From the IMG/VR virus record IMGVR_UViG_3300035659_000058, positions 1 through 37,150 of that record: a stretch of 37,150 bases of DNA; one strand, 5' to 3'. This DNA comes from a virus. Both the position numbers and the translations under genes were made by a program. The notes beneath the pieces were generated by a model. That model had not been told where the DNA came from, did not search any database, and saw only the letters and a list, made by a program, of their open reading frames with translations. Below are positions 8,226-16,503 of this stretch, piece after piece (position 1 is the stretch's first letter; every line of letters starts with the position of its first letter).

Positions 8226-10126
8226 AATCCTCTCCAACGCTCCTTGACTTTGAACCCAATACGTAGAGACGACACCTTCCACGGTGCCGCCTGTCCGGTA
8301 TGACCTATCTTGAGTTTGAGTTTCCTTCCAACCGTTCCGGGTGGGAACCTGAACGTCGTGACTCCGGCCATGGCGCCACCCCAGTATCCATCGTCCCAAT
8401 CGAAGTCGTCCCAATCGTCCCCCACGTCGTCACCCAGAATCTTCGCGGTTCCACTCGCCAGAATACCGTCCAACTCCCACGAGACGATAAGTGGGTCCAA
8501 CGCCTCTGCGTCGATCCACGCACGCCTGAATTCCTTGTACCTATCTTCCACGCCCATATCAAGGTCTTGCGTAGCGACTTCGGAAACTATCTCGTCGTCG
8601 ATCCCGTCGTACGCGCCGAAATCAGCTAGGTAGACATGGCCATTCGATGCGTGGCCAAACCACATGTAATGCCTATCGCCTTCAGCCGTCCACACGCAAA
8701 AACACGAAGCGGCTAGAGCATCGCCCCTAGACCATCTTCCTGTGTCCAAATCCAAGCAGACGTAGGAATCGTTTACCGGAGTCGCCCCGGATGGGTACGA
8801 GAGAAAATATCTGTGCCCGTACACAACGCCTGCCGCTACGCCCACCACGGACTCTTCCAGGCCCTTGAACACGTCCTCAATGGCCTTACTCAACCTCTGC
8901 GCCGAAACGCCGTCAAAGGAGTACACGCCGTCAGCCCCGAGGAAGATCACCCCGCCACGATACGTCGCCAAAGACCGCGGAGCCACACATCCGACTCCAT
9001 CCTGGACTTGCCTCAGCGAGTACGTATCCACACCTTCCCCTGTCAGAGTCCAGATCGAGCTCCGTTTGACCACGAGAAGGGCCCCGGGCACTGCGTGGAG
9101 TCCCGTAATGGCATCTCCGTATTTGCTCGTAACGTCCTTAGAGTATCCGTCCACAAAAACGTCAGGGCGTGCGATACCGTCGAGTCCGATGTCCGAAAAC
9201 CACAGTCGTTCGGGATAGGCCCCTGAACCGGCAACCCATAGTCTTTCGTTCCACACCGTAAGGATCGACCCTGCAGGCGGCAATCCCTTATCGCCTTCCA
9301 ACTCTAACCCCAAGTCGTCATCGTCTATATGATCTGCTACGGTCGTGCGCTCAGGCACACCCCCCGTAACCTTGATCTCGTCGCCACACGAAACCTGAGA
9401 AATTACGTCAGTCCATAAGTCAAGAACCCTGTAGAAAATGAACGCTTCCGGGTCATCGTCGTTTGTAAACTTATCCGTCCTGTAAAGTCTTATCGCTGTA
9501 ACGTCACCGCGCACACTTGCGGGCACCGTAAGAGTCTTGGCATCGTCGCCCGTTGCCGTGTACGTAACCGACTCAGGTCCCCCTTCGCTCTCCCCGTAAA
9601 TCCCGTACACGTACGTCATTTTCCATTTGTGTTTTCCCGCCGTTAAAGACGTGACCTCGAATACGCTCCCACCAACGCCTGGCGCATCCGTAGGCGCGGG
9701 CAAACCTGCCGGGTACACTGCCGTCCCATCGTGCCTGAACGGCCCTACAGTCGGGCCGCTGAAGTAAAGCGTGTCCCCATACTGGGCAAACCCCATTTGC
9801 GCGTCTACCTCGACCGTCGCCCCTGGAATCGCTTCCCACGTCCCCATCGCTTCATTCGTGCACTTAAACAGGGCGTCGTAGCACGCACCCAGGAATTGCC
9901 TCCACCCGCTGGCTTTTCTAAACCGCCATAGTCCCGTAACGGTGCTCGTATAGCCGCCAAGCGGGTCCGCCCCGATTCTGGTAAACCCTCGCCTCTGCAC
10001 AATGCGCCCCGTTTCGTCGACTTCGCAGTTCTTGAGTTCGCTTAAACTATTCTGCGGCACTTCCGTACCGCCGCCGGTATGGAGTCCGGTGAACCTATCG
10101 AGTGTAAGTATCTGCAAATCCCTCAT
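8222..10126 (-). CDS. Tail nozzle / DNA-stabilisation-like beta-propeller protein, 634 aa
   Basis: ATG at 10124-10126, overlapping the adaptor stop. The N-terminus (about 10-50: FTGLHTG, then LKNCEVDETGRIVQRRG) is the classic opening of podovirus propeller proteins, in which a list of nodes is set by the first loop. Successive blade-like blocks follow, with WRF, GDTLYFSG, WNERLWVAG, LLVVKRSSIWTLTG, GGVIFLGADGVYSFDG and YFLSYPSG. The C-terminal 130 residues are Asp/Trp-rich (GDDWDDFDWDDGYWGG) and end in a beta sandwich. The family comparison is to P22 gp10-type stabilisation and T7 gp12-type nozzle proteins, which close the tail tube. It lies directly after a gp4-like adaptor, as expected for a podovirus tail. 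Confidence 0.8.
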   Translation of the reverse strand: MRDLQILTLDRFTGLHTGGGTEVPQNSLSELKNCEVDETGRIVQRRGFTRIGADPLGGYTSTVTGLWRFRKASGWRQFLGACYDALFKCTNEAMGTWEAIPGATVEVDAQMGFAQYGDTLYFSGPTVGPFRHDGTAVYPAGLPAPTDAPGVGGSVFEVTSLTAGKHKWKMTYVYGIYGESEGGPESVTYTATGDDAKTLTVPASVRGDVTAIRLYRTDKFTNDDDPEAFIFYRVLDLWTDVISQVSCGDEIKVTGGVPERTTVADHIDDDDLGLELEGDKGLPPAGSILTVWNERLWVAGSGAYPERLWFSDIGLDGIARPDVFVDGYSKDVTSKYGDAITGLHAVPGALLVVKRSSIWTLTGEGVDTYSLRQVQDGVGCVAPRSLATYRGGVIFLGADGVYSFDGVSAQRLSKAIEDVFKGLEESVVGVAAGVVYGHRYFLSYPSGATPVNDSYVCLDLDTGRWSRGDALAASCFCVWTAEGDRHYMWFGHASNGHVYLADFGAYDGIDDEIVSEVATQDLDMGVEDRYKEFRRAWIDAEALDPLIVSWELDGILASGTAKILGDDVGDDWDDFDWDDGYWGGAMAGVTTFRFPPGTVGRKLKLKIGHTGQAAPWKVSSLRIGFKVKERWRGL

Positions 10127-10734
10127 TCAACGTCCCTTATCTGTGCCGTACCGTCGGAGGTTTTCCGCTTCTCGCTCTTAAATCGCCTCACGTACGCCTC
10201 GAACTGTGCCTGATACGTCGCTGCCTCTGCAAGCTCACCGTCCCTCATCTTTGCCCTTGCCGTGGCGTAAGCCGTCAGAGCATCGTGATATTCAGGCGGT
10301 ATCTCGGGCGTTGCGCCAAGAGCCAACGTCTCGGGTCGTCGGACGTAATGGAGGTTCAATCCTGCCGCAACATCCTCGTTGGGGGCGGGCCATACCCTTA
10401 TCATGTCATTCCACACAATGTACCTGCTCACGTTCGTGTCGTACGACAGGCGATTCCGAACCCATTCGTCGTATTCAGCCAGTGACCCCTCTTCGACTTT
10501 TCCCGTAGGTGCCCCAACCCTGATAATGGTCAAACAGTTCCACGGTAGGTCATACTCGCTGACGCCGCTCACTATGTCAGTCGTCCCAATCTCCTCCAGA
10601 CACTTAGTCCTACGCGCAAACTCCAACTGCGCGGCATCAATCCACGCTACGATATCCGTGTCCCCAAAGTCTTTTGTAGCCGCAGAATCGAACACGCGCC
10701 CACGTACCTGCGCGAGTATCTGGTCAACTGTCAT
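10123..10734 (-). CDS. Head-tail adaptor (podovirus gp4-like), 203 aa
   Basis: ATG at 10732-10734. Helical N-terminus (DQILAQVRGRVFD, DTDIVAWIDAAQLEFARRT) followed by a short beta part (SEYDLPWNCLTIIRV) and helical C-terminus (YHDALTAYATARAKMRDGE, then ATYQAQFEAYVRRFK). This order, with the W-I-D-A-A-Q-xEF-A-R-R motif and the P-x-E-Y-H-D-A-L-x-x-Y-A segment, is characteristic of podovirus adaptor/tail-completion proteins that bind the portal. It immediately precedes the nozzle gene in the operon. Its own upstream neighbour overlaps it by 11 nt. Confidence 0.8.
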   Translation of the reverse strand: MTVDQILAQVRGRVFDSAATKDFGDTDIVAWIDAAQLEFARRTKCLEEIGTTDIVSGVSEYDLPWNCLTIIRVGAPTGKVEEGSLAEYDEWVRNRLSYDTNVSRYIVWNDMIRVWPAPNEDVAAGLNLHYVRRPETLALGATPEIPPEYHDALTAYATARAKMRDGELAEAATYQAQFEAYVRRFKSEKRKTSDGTAQIRDVE

Positions 10735-11035
10735 GGGCTGAAACTCCTTTAACTTCTAGCGTCCATCTCGTGTACGGGAGGCCACTGGGGTTAGTAATCC
10801 CGCCTATGCCTGCGGGTACACCACCTGTGAACTCGCTCGTCCACTTTGTGCCGACTCTTGCGCACGGTACCCAGACGGTCCCTGTCGGTGGCACTTCCGC
10901 CGGCACAGGCGTCGTCTCCGTACTCCACGTTGTCTTCCCCTTTTGCAAGAACCCGCGTCCGGCGATACCGACACCCGTTGGTACAGGCGTTCTACCGAGT
11001 GTTCCTCTTAGCGTCGTGCCCCGTGGCGGACTCAT
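10724..11035 (-). CDS. Small protein of unknown function in the tail block, 103 aa
   Basis: ATG at 11033-11035 overlaps the previous stop (ATGA) and its end overlaps the adaptor start by 11 nt, which supports a real coupled gene. The sequence is Gly/Pro/Thr-rich with alternating beta-like segments (GTVWVPCARVGTKWTSEFTGG, about residues 50-70) and no helices of note. It could be a small beta-sandwich structural protein. No family was recognised. Confidence 0.6.
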   Translation of the reverse strand: MSPPRGTTLRGTLGRTPVPTGVGIAGRGFLQKGKTTWSTETTPVPAEVPPTGTVWVPCARVGTKWTSEFTGGVPAGIGGITNPSGLPYTRWTLEVKGVSAHDS

Positions 11036-12531
11036 TCGCGTACTACCTTATATGTCAAAAGGTTGTTCCCCTCATACTCAGCCGTTATTCTGTATGTGGC
11101 GATGACGTCGTACTCCGTCCCGACGTTCTCGGCACTTGAGTAGAGCCTTATCCTTGCGCTCGTCATTAGACCGCCTGTAAATTCCAGGTCGTCCATATAG
11201 TAGTTCTCGTTCGTGAGTCCCACCATGCGTCTCACAAGTTCATACACCATCGTATCGAGTTCCGCGTATGCAAACACCGTGTCTACGACCGTCGAGCAGA
11301 CGACCGTATCGCAGTCCACCATGTTGACTGCGATGGCGTAGACCGTATCCGTCAACTGGGGGACACCACTTACCGTCGTTCCCAAAAAGAGCAGATACGC
11401 TTCGAATGTCGAGTCTCCGATTGCGTGGGCCACAAGACTGTCCACCACAAGACTAGCGTTGGCAACGGTAAACGCACTCGCTGTCAAAGTTCTTGTCGCG
11501 TAGTTTGTCCACACGCTTTCCGCCTGTGCATTTCTGTTGTTGTCGGCCCGCGCAGAAAGCCAAATCGAGTCTCGCATTGCCTGGTAGGCTGCCGCCCTAC
11601 TTGGATGTGAGTTGTAGACCGTATCCCGTATCGTCTGGATATCACTTGTCGAGATCGTCATGGTACCGCTCACGGTCTTCTCGGCGAGCGGTTGAGCGAA
11701 CACCGAATCGCCGATTTCGCCGTACGTCGCCCTGGTGGTTGGGTAAGCATGGACGACGGTATCCCTTATCGCTGCACGTTCGCTCATCGTTAACGTCGCC
11801 GTCGGTATGCTCGTCACGGCCTTCGTCGCCACGTTCCACGCGTGTATCCCTACCGTATCGGCCCGGCCATCCTTCCATACCGTGTCTCTTATCGCCATCC
11901 TTTCGTCTACCGTAAGCGTACTGGCGGGTGTGCCGGTTACAACTCTGGTCGCGTAACCCACCCAGAGACTTTCTGCAAGATCGCTGTACCCCGCGCTTCT
12001 CGTCGGGTAGTCGTGGTAAATCGTATCTCTAATCGCCTGTCGTTCCGTAGTCGTAAGCGTCTTTGCAGCCGCAACAGACCCGTCAAGATTCCGGATATTC
12101 CCGTCTGCAAGATGGAGTGAGTCCACGGTCCACGAGTCGCTCGTCACTATCGTGAGACCTTGAATGGTGGTCTTGTATAGAACTTCCCCAAATCCGTAGG
12201 TCGTCTCTCCGCTACTCGCGTTCACCTTGCCGGAAACTCTTCCGGGTCTCGTAAGCCAGTAGCGAACGGTGGTTCCGCTCATCCCGGTGCTATCATAGAG
12301 TGTCCCATTCATATAGAAGTAGGCTTGAACCGTCGTGGGATTTTGTGGCGACGGCTGGCTGTCGTTAACTGCGTAGTGCCAATGGAGCGTATCCGTAGGA
12401 GCGCATGGCCCTAGATACGCCGTTGCCTTCCGTGGTTCACATCCCATGCGACCGAGTAAAAAGACGACCGTAGCCACGAGAAAGACAAACGCAATCGAAT
12501 AGACGATTGTTTGGTGTTTTTCACTCATCAT
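11032..12531 (-). CDS. Membrane-anchored repeat protein in the tail block, 499 aa
   Basis: ATG at 12529-12531 overlaps the upstream stop; a second ATG follows directly. Residues 9-27 are one hydrophobic segment and a Cys follows at 31, so the N-terminus is either a signal anchor or a poor lipoprotein signal. Residues about 160-352 contain four imperfect repeats of 42-60 residues beginning near 160, 205, 247 and 293, with the core (S/D)ER-AIRDTV and a YATRTLT-type end. The YATR-LT motif occurs in phage tail-fibre-like proteins. The C-terminal 150 residues are rich in DTV and beta-prone. Its position between exported protein 12528-13280 and the adaptor block suggests a surface or tail role. Confidence 0.8.
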   Translation of the reverse strand: MMSEKHQTIVYSIAFVFLVATVVFLLGRMGCEPRKATAYLGPCAPTDTLHWHYAVNDSQPSPQNPTTVQAYFYMNGTLYDSTGMSGTTVRYWLTRPGRVSGKVNASSGETTYGFGEVLYKTTIQGLTIVTSDSWTVDSLHLADGNIRNLDGSVAAAKTLTTTERQAIRDTIYHDYPTRSAGYSDLAESLWVGYATRVVTGTPASTLTVDERMAIRDTVWKDGRADTVGIHAWNVATKAVTSIPTATLTMSERAAIRDTVVHAYPTTRATYGEIGDSVFAQPLAEKTVSGTMTISTSDIQTIRDTVYNSHPSRAAAYQAMRDSIWLSARADNNRNAQAESVWTNYATRTLTASAFTVANASLVVDSLVAHAIGDSTFEAYLLFLGTTVSGVPQLTDTVYAIAVNMVDCDTVVCSTVVDTVFAYAELDTMVYELVRRMVGLTNENYYMDDLEFTGGLMTSARIRLYSSAENVGTEYDVIATYRITAEYEGNNLLTYKVVRE

Positions 12532-13280
12532 TTCGTGTCTCCGTATATCAACTGTTTTCGTAGCGGCCAGACGTCAGGGTTATCCGTAACGATGTCTCCC
12601 CACGTGCGCTTCCGCTCGCCTCCCACCACGTGGCCGTAGACGATGAGTGTGGGATCATTCGCCGTGTTCGCGTACTCCGTCATTCGGAATGTGAGGTAAT
12701 TGAATCCGCCGGCGCTGCAAACGAACTTCCACTGATCGGATGTTTCCGCGTGGATTAGAAAATCCGTGTACCCGGATGTGTTTATAAGCGTCGGGTTAAA
12801 GTAGAGATAGTTCCATCCAACCGAAAACTGTGCGTTGGAGAACAGAGTATCGCTTAAACCCCAACAAAGTGAATCCGTGACTACGAGAGGGTTCGACAGG
12901 CAGGAGGAGCGGACATCGACGTCTAGCCCCAGCGCCCAATCGTCCCCGACGCTCCCGGTCATGTAAATCCTGATCAGGCAACTATCAACAACAACGCCCG
13001 AAAGCGTGGACGTGTTGTAACTCAACGTGAGAATACTCCTCAAATAGTTCTCCGCGACCGCATCGTAGGACACTAGAACCGACCCTAGCGTGCCAGTCGT
13101 AACGACGGTGGATGTCTTCGTTCCCGTCGGGCAGTCAGTCTGCCACTTTGTGGTTATAACCCCGTCCTTGGTCCCCACGGAGTAAAACGGACCGTAGGTC
13201 GTCGCATTACCCAGCGATGCCGTCAGGCACAGGATCAGAAGGCAAACCGCAAGGGTCAGCCTTTTTCCTAGCTTCTGCAA
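12528..13280 (-). CDS. Exported beta-sandwich-like protein, 250 aa
   Basis: The only initiator available before the hydrophobic core is a TTG at 13278-13280, so the whole signal peptide (residues 1-26, core LTLAVCLLILCLTA, then SLGNA) is written inside the last 74 nt of the glycosyltransferase gene in another frame. No strong ribosome site is visible, so expression is probably by coupling. The mature part has alternating beta strands (YLRSILTLSYNTSTL, VVVDSCLIRIYMTGS, FLIHAETSDQWKFV, NYLTFRMTEY) of the kind seen in DNRLRE or carbohydrate-binding jelly rolls. Function unknown; adhesion or surface display is inferred. Confidence 0.7.
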   Translation of the reverse strand: MQKLGKRLTLAVCLLILCLTASLGNATTYGPFYSVGTKDGVITTKWQTDCPTGTKTSTVVTTGTLGSVLVSYDAVAENYLRSILTLSYNTSTLSGVVVDSCLIRIYMTGSVGDDWALGLDVDVRSSCLSNPLVVTDSLCWGLSDTLFSNAQFSVGWNYLYFNPTLINTSGYTDFLIHAETSDQWKFVCSAGGFNYLTFRMTEYANTANDPTLIVYGHVVGGERKRTWGDIVTDNPDVWPLRKQLIYGDTK

Positions 13281-14616
13281 ATAGTTGTCCGTGACTGTAT
13301 TCCTCCTTCATTTCCGTCCATACCCTAATATCCTCAAGATCGAGTTTAGATAGGTAGAGTTCCAGCAGGTCTTTTGTGAACCCCGCCTTGTGATATTGAC
13401 CCGGCGTCTCCTCAGACCCGTATATCGTCCAGAGCCAGAACCCGTACTTCAACGGATCGCTCTCTGGTTTATCCAGCCAGTTTCTCAAACACCATTCCAG
13501 GTCGGGCATGGCAAGACTGAGCAACCCGCCCGACTTCAGTGCCCATACCCAGTTGCGCAAGACTCTCATCGTGTCCACGTGTGGCAGGTGCTCAAGAAGA
13601 TGTGACGCGCGTATCTCGTCAGCCCTACCGTACTTCTCTACGAGAGTCCTCAGATCAGTCGCATCGCATTGCTCGTCCGCCTGTGGGTCAAAGAGGTCAA
13701 CGGCTATGTACCCATCGAGTTTTCCTCCACCTGCACCCAGATCGAACTTGACCACCTCGCGTTTGAGTTCTATCTCTCCCTCCGGCGGTTTCCAGTACGG
13801 ATGATCTGCCGGCGGATGGAACCACACACGCCTATCCGGCGTGATCTTGACCACATCCCCAAACTTCGCCTCGAACCCATAGACGCATCCCGTAGCCGTA
13901 TCCAGATGAGCGCACTGGACTCCGGCGTGCGCATACACCTTAAACCCCGCCCTCTTGGCCTTCAAACAGAAGTAGATGTCCTCGGTCATGTCCCCGTGTA
14001 TGGCATCGGGATTGAGGATGCCTTCCATCTGTTTTTCCGCCCAATCGAACGCGATATCCCCCCCGAGTTCCGGCGCACCCCTTACGGTCCTGAACCACGG
14101 CTCGGGTATCTTATCGAATACCGCCGTCTTGACGAGACAGCATCCCATACCGATTGCATCGCACTCGATAACGTCACCAAATCGCCAGTTCTTGTATCCG
14201 CCCATCTGCGGGTACTTGAACACAAGCGGCTCCGACGGCCATTGCTTAGCGTAATAGATGCCACCTGCGATATCCGCCCTCAGAGAGAACAACGTGGAAA
14301 GCGAGTCGGGGGTAGCGAGTGTGTCGTTATCGCGGAAGAATATGTACTCCGCCCCTATCTGTCGCGCGTACTTTACCGCTGCGTTTCTTGCATCCCCGAT
14401 CTCCTGGTTCTCGATCGTGAGGGTGCAGATCGAGAAGTTTATCGGTATCTGCTGTCCCGAAAGCGAGATGCCAAACTGCGACGGCCACCAAGCGATGTTG
14501 CTCGCATCCGTCCTCGACGGTATCACAATCAGGCATCCCGCCTTCTTCTCACGTTTGTCCGTTCGTGTCCAGTCCGGCTGAACCACCGTCTCGACCTTGA
14601 GGTTATGCGCCTCCAC
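13207..14616 (-). CDS. Glycosyltransferase-methyltransferase fusion, 469 aa
   Basis: GTG at 14614-14616 behind GGGAGGTCGA. Residues about 27-245 look like a GT-A type (family 2-like) glycosyltransferase. It has a beta strand LIVIPSRTD, NQEIGDARNAAVKYAR at 70-85, FFRDNDT at 93-99 as the metal/nucleotide-binding D-x-D (D96, D98), and TEDIYFCLKAKRAGFKVY at 211-228 as the usual ED helix region. Residues about 288-460 look like a class I SAM methyltransferase: VVKFDLGAGGGKLDGYIAVD at 288-307 is motif I with the acidic end of strand 2, HLLEHLPH at 339-346 follows, and then WALKSGGLLSLAMPD. One polypeptide could add and then methylate a sugar. It lies inside the virion operon, between decoration-type and tail genes, so phage particles or co-expressed exported proteins are possible substrates. 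Confidence 0.85.
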   Translation of the reverse strand: MEAHNLKVETVVQPDWTRTDKREKKAGCLIVIPSRTDASNIAWWPSQFGISLSGQQIPINFSICTLTIENQEIGDARNAAVKYARQIGAEYIFFRDNDTLATPDSLSTLFSLRADIAGGIYYAKQWPSEPLVFKYPQMGGYKNWRFGDVIECDAIGMGCCLVKTAVFDKIPEPWFRTVRGAPELGGDIAFDWAEKQMEGILNPDAIHGDMTEDIYFCLKAKRAGFKVYAHAGVQCAHLDTATGCVYGFEAKFGDVVKITPDRRVWFHPPADHPYWKPPEGEIELKREVVKFDLGAGGGKLDGYIAVDLFDPQADEQCDATDLRTLVEKYGRADEIRASHLLEHLPHVDTMRVLRNWVWALKSGGLLSLAMPDLEWCLRNWLDKPESDPLKYGFWLWTIYGSEETPGQYHKAGFTKDLLELYLSKLDLEDIRVWTEMKEEYSHGQLFAEARKKADPCGLPSDPVPDGIAG

Positions 14617-14630
14617 TCGACCTCCCTTTT

Positions 14631-14912
14631 TTAGAATCCGATGGCTAGAACCCTGTAAATCTTGCCGCTTGTTACCGCGGTAAGATAGATACTACCCATC
14701 GCCGTTCCTTCGGTTCCGTTGTTGCTGTTAAGCGCCACGAGAACGTTTTCCGGATCGGTCGTCGTATCGTCAAGGGTTTCCAACCACGCCCCTTTAACCG
14801 TTACGAGCCCCGTCGGCACAAGTGCCGTGCTCGCGTCAGTCAAGACCGATATGATGAGGGAGCGGCATCTGCGTAGCGGCTCTCTTTCAACGACTGTGCA
14901 AGTAGCTGCCAT
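14631..14912 (-). CDS. Small probable virion protein, 93 aa
   Basis: ATG at 14910-14912 with AGGGAGGAT upstream. The first 25 residues contain two Cys and many Arg. The rest alternates beta strands and turns (LIISVLTDAS, GLVTVKGAWLETL, VLVALNSNNGTEG, SIYLTAVTSGKIYRVLAIGF), fitting a small beta-barrel or decoration protein. It comes two genes after the major capsid gene. No named family is recognised; capsid-associated function is inferred from place and fold pattern. Confidence 0.65.
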   Translation of the reverse strand: MAATCTVVEREPLRRCRSLIISVLTDASTALVPTGLVTVKGAWLETLDDTTTDPENVLVALNSNNGTEGTAMGSIYLTAVTSGKIYRVLAIGF

Positions 14913-14939
14913 TGTCCTAAATCCTCCCTATTTGCGAGC

Positions 14940-14966
14940 GGGAAGGCGGCCTCAAGACCGCCTCCC
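14940..14966. other. Intergenic hairpin in the head-gene operon
   Basis: A perfect 6-bp stem (14944-14949 with 14958-14963) is extended by three G-C pairs across one bulged A, with an 8-nt loop. On the transcribed minus strand no U-run follows, so it is not a standard intrinsic terminator. It sits between the two probable decoration genes and may act as a processing or mRNA-stability element that lets capsid genes be expressed above the tail genes. Confidence 0.5.
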
Positions 14967-14980
14967 ACCCGATTGTTACA

Positions 14981-15469
14981 CTACATGATAGCGTGTATCC
15001 AGGCTGCTCCAGCGACAGTCGTATTCGTCGCTGCGGAGGCCCCGGTGCACAGACGGACGATGTAGGAGGAATAGACCGGATCGCCACCGACCTCGGCTTT
15101 CCATGCCACATAGTCCTGAGCGTCAACCCCGGTCATGATCTGTCCTGCCGATGCCGCCGTATCGGAGTTCGAGCCCGTACGTCTCAGTACGACCGCCGCA
15201 TTGTAACCCCGGATTTGAACCCATCCCCACGCTGCCGTTGCAACCGCTTCGCTGTGTACGCCAGCCATAGCGTTGAGGTTTGCCGTCGCCGCCTGCTGCA
15301 CTTCAAGACCGGGATACGTTGCCGCAGCCCAGTTGATAAAGCAGGCGATGCCGGCAGCCCTTGACGTCGAGTGACTGTTGTAGAGGCAGCGATAGAATTT
15401 CATACCGTAGGTGGCATCGTGAACCCCTAGCCACCAACCGTTAAGAGTCTTTGCAAAAGTCGGGAACAT
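14981..15469 (-). CDS. Putative capsid decoration protein, 162 aa
   Basis: ATG at 15467-15469, 15 nt after the major capsid stop in the direction of transcription. Alternating small-residue beta segments and AWGWVQIRGYNAAVVLR at about 91-107 resemble the W-x-Q-x-x-G motif often seen in phage head-decoration or head-fibre proteins. The C-terminus is Ala/Thr-rich. Direct downstream position of the capsid gene is the usual place for a decoration protein. The exact family is not recognised. Confidence 0.65.
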   Translation of the reverse strand: MFPTFAKTLNGWWLGVHDATYGMKFYRCLYNSHSTSRAAGIACFINWAAATYPGLEVQQAATANLNAMAGVHSEAVATAAWGWVQIRGYNAAVVLRRTGSNSDTAASAGQIMTGVDAQDYVAWKAEVGGDPVYSSYIVRLCTGASAATNTTVAGAAWIHAIM

Positions 15470-15484
15470 CTATCACTCACCCCC

Positions 15485-16486
15485 TTATCCAGCCAGCGCC
15501 GTGAAGACACCCTGTCCTCTACGGTCGTTGCACGTTAGATTGCCTAGGAACCATTTCTTACTCTGCACTACGTCCTGTGTCTGAGGCTTTGTCCAAGGCT
15601 CGTTGGAAAAGTCCCTGTCAGGATGTATGTAGAGTTCGAAGCCATTCAAGTTAAGCACGTAGCAGTAGAGAGTCGTGCAGTAGTCGTCGAACACCACGGG
15701 CTTTCCGTCCAGCATTATCTGCTGGAACCCGGCCTTGGCAAGATCGGCGTCAACTGCAAGCTGCTGCTGCGGCTGTAGGTGTGACCACAAAACCGACCAG
15801 AGCGACTTTGTGGTGGCGACCATCGTCGGCCCCTGATTCTGGAAGGTGAGGTTAACCATCATCTTACTGATGAGGGCCGGGCTGATGGCGACCGACGTAG
15901 AGTCGATACCGCTTCCGTCCCCAGCCGATTGCCAGGTTGGGACGTTAAGTATGCTCCACCCGATAGACGGCGGGTAAATGCCCACTCCGCACGCACCGCC
16001 TCCAACCGTGGAGCCGGACGACGGCTTTAGGCCATCAAGCGCCTTGTAGCGGGTTACAGAGAGATCGTCAACGTACGATCCACCCGTTCCGTCGCCGTAC
16101 AGAGCTTCCGCAAGCCTCTTGAGCATGGTCTTCATGCAGACTTCCTCTTCGACCACCTGCATTCTGATCTGACCTTGCTCCGACTGTAGAAGTCTGTCTC
16201 TTTCGACGAGTCCTAGTGCCTCGTAATACTGCTTCCAGTCAAAAGGCACAGCGTTCCATTTCTTCCCACGTGCGGTGTTGAGCGTCTCGTCACCCAGGTA
16301 GAATCCGCCAGATAGGTTCTGCGCGTACACCACGGGCACGGTCAACGGGTTTCCACCTCTGCGGTTTACCCGTGACATGGCGTTCATCTTAACCCATACC
16401 GCACTAGACTTGAAGAACTGGTCGCTTACCTTCGGACGGATCCACTTATTGGAAATGGCATCCATTTCCGTGTAGGTAAAAGCCAA
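15485..16486 (-). CDS. Major capsid protein, 333 aa
   Basis: HK97-fold style coat protein. The N-terminal segment TYTEMDAISNKWIRPKVSDQ leads to a beta hairpin region GGNPLTVPVVYAQN and then GLVERDRLLQ. A spine-helix region follows (QVVEEEVCMKTMLKRLAEALYGDGTG, about 110-135), and the C-terminal part has long beta segments (PVVFDDYCTTLYCYVLN, FELYIHPDRDFS). It follows the scaffold gene directly, as expected. The start is TTG at 16484-16486 with AAGGAT 10-16 nt upstream; an internal ATG at residue 8 is the alternative. Its size and neighbours (terminase, portal, scaffold, capsid) make the call firm, while its subfamily is not assigned. Confidence 0.85.
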   Translation of the reverse strand: MAFTYTEMDAISNKWIRPKVSDQFFKSSAVWVKMNAMSRVNRRGGNPLTVPVVYAQNLSGGFYLGDETLNTARGKKWNAVPFDWKQYYEALGLVERDRLLQSEQGQIRMQVVEEEVCMKTMLKRLAEALYGDGTGGSYVDDLSVTRYKALDGLKPSSGSTVGGGACGVGIYPPSIGWSILNVPTWQSAGDGSGIDSTSVAISPALISKMMVNLTFQNQGPTMVATTKSLWSVLWSHLQPQQQLAVDADLAKAGFQQIMLDGKPVVFDDYCTTLYCYVLNLNGFELYIHPDRDFSNEPWTKPQTQDVVQSKKWFLGNLTCNDRRGQGVFTALAG

Positions 16487-16503
16487 CTGTCTTCACATCC
16501 TTT

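Noticed and set aside
13669-14634. 321-residue open frame on the plus strand
   Set aside because: Lies opposite the glycosyltransferase-methyltransferase gene, has Arg/Pro-rich composition and no ribosome site or family pattern.
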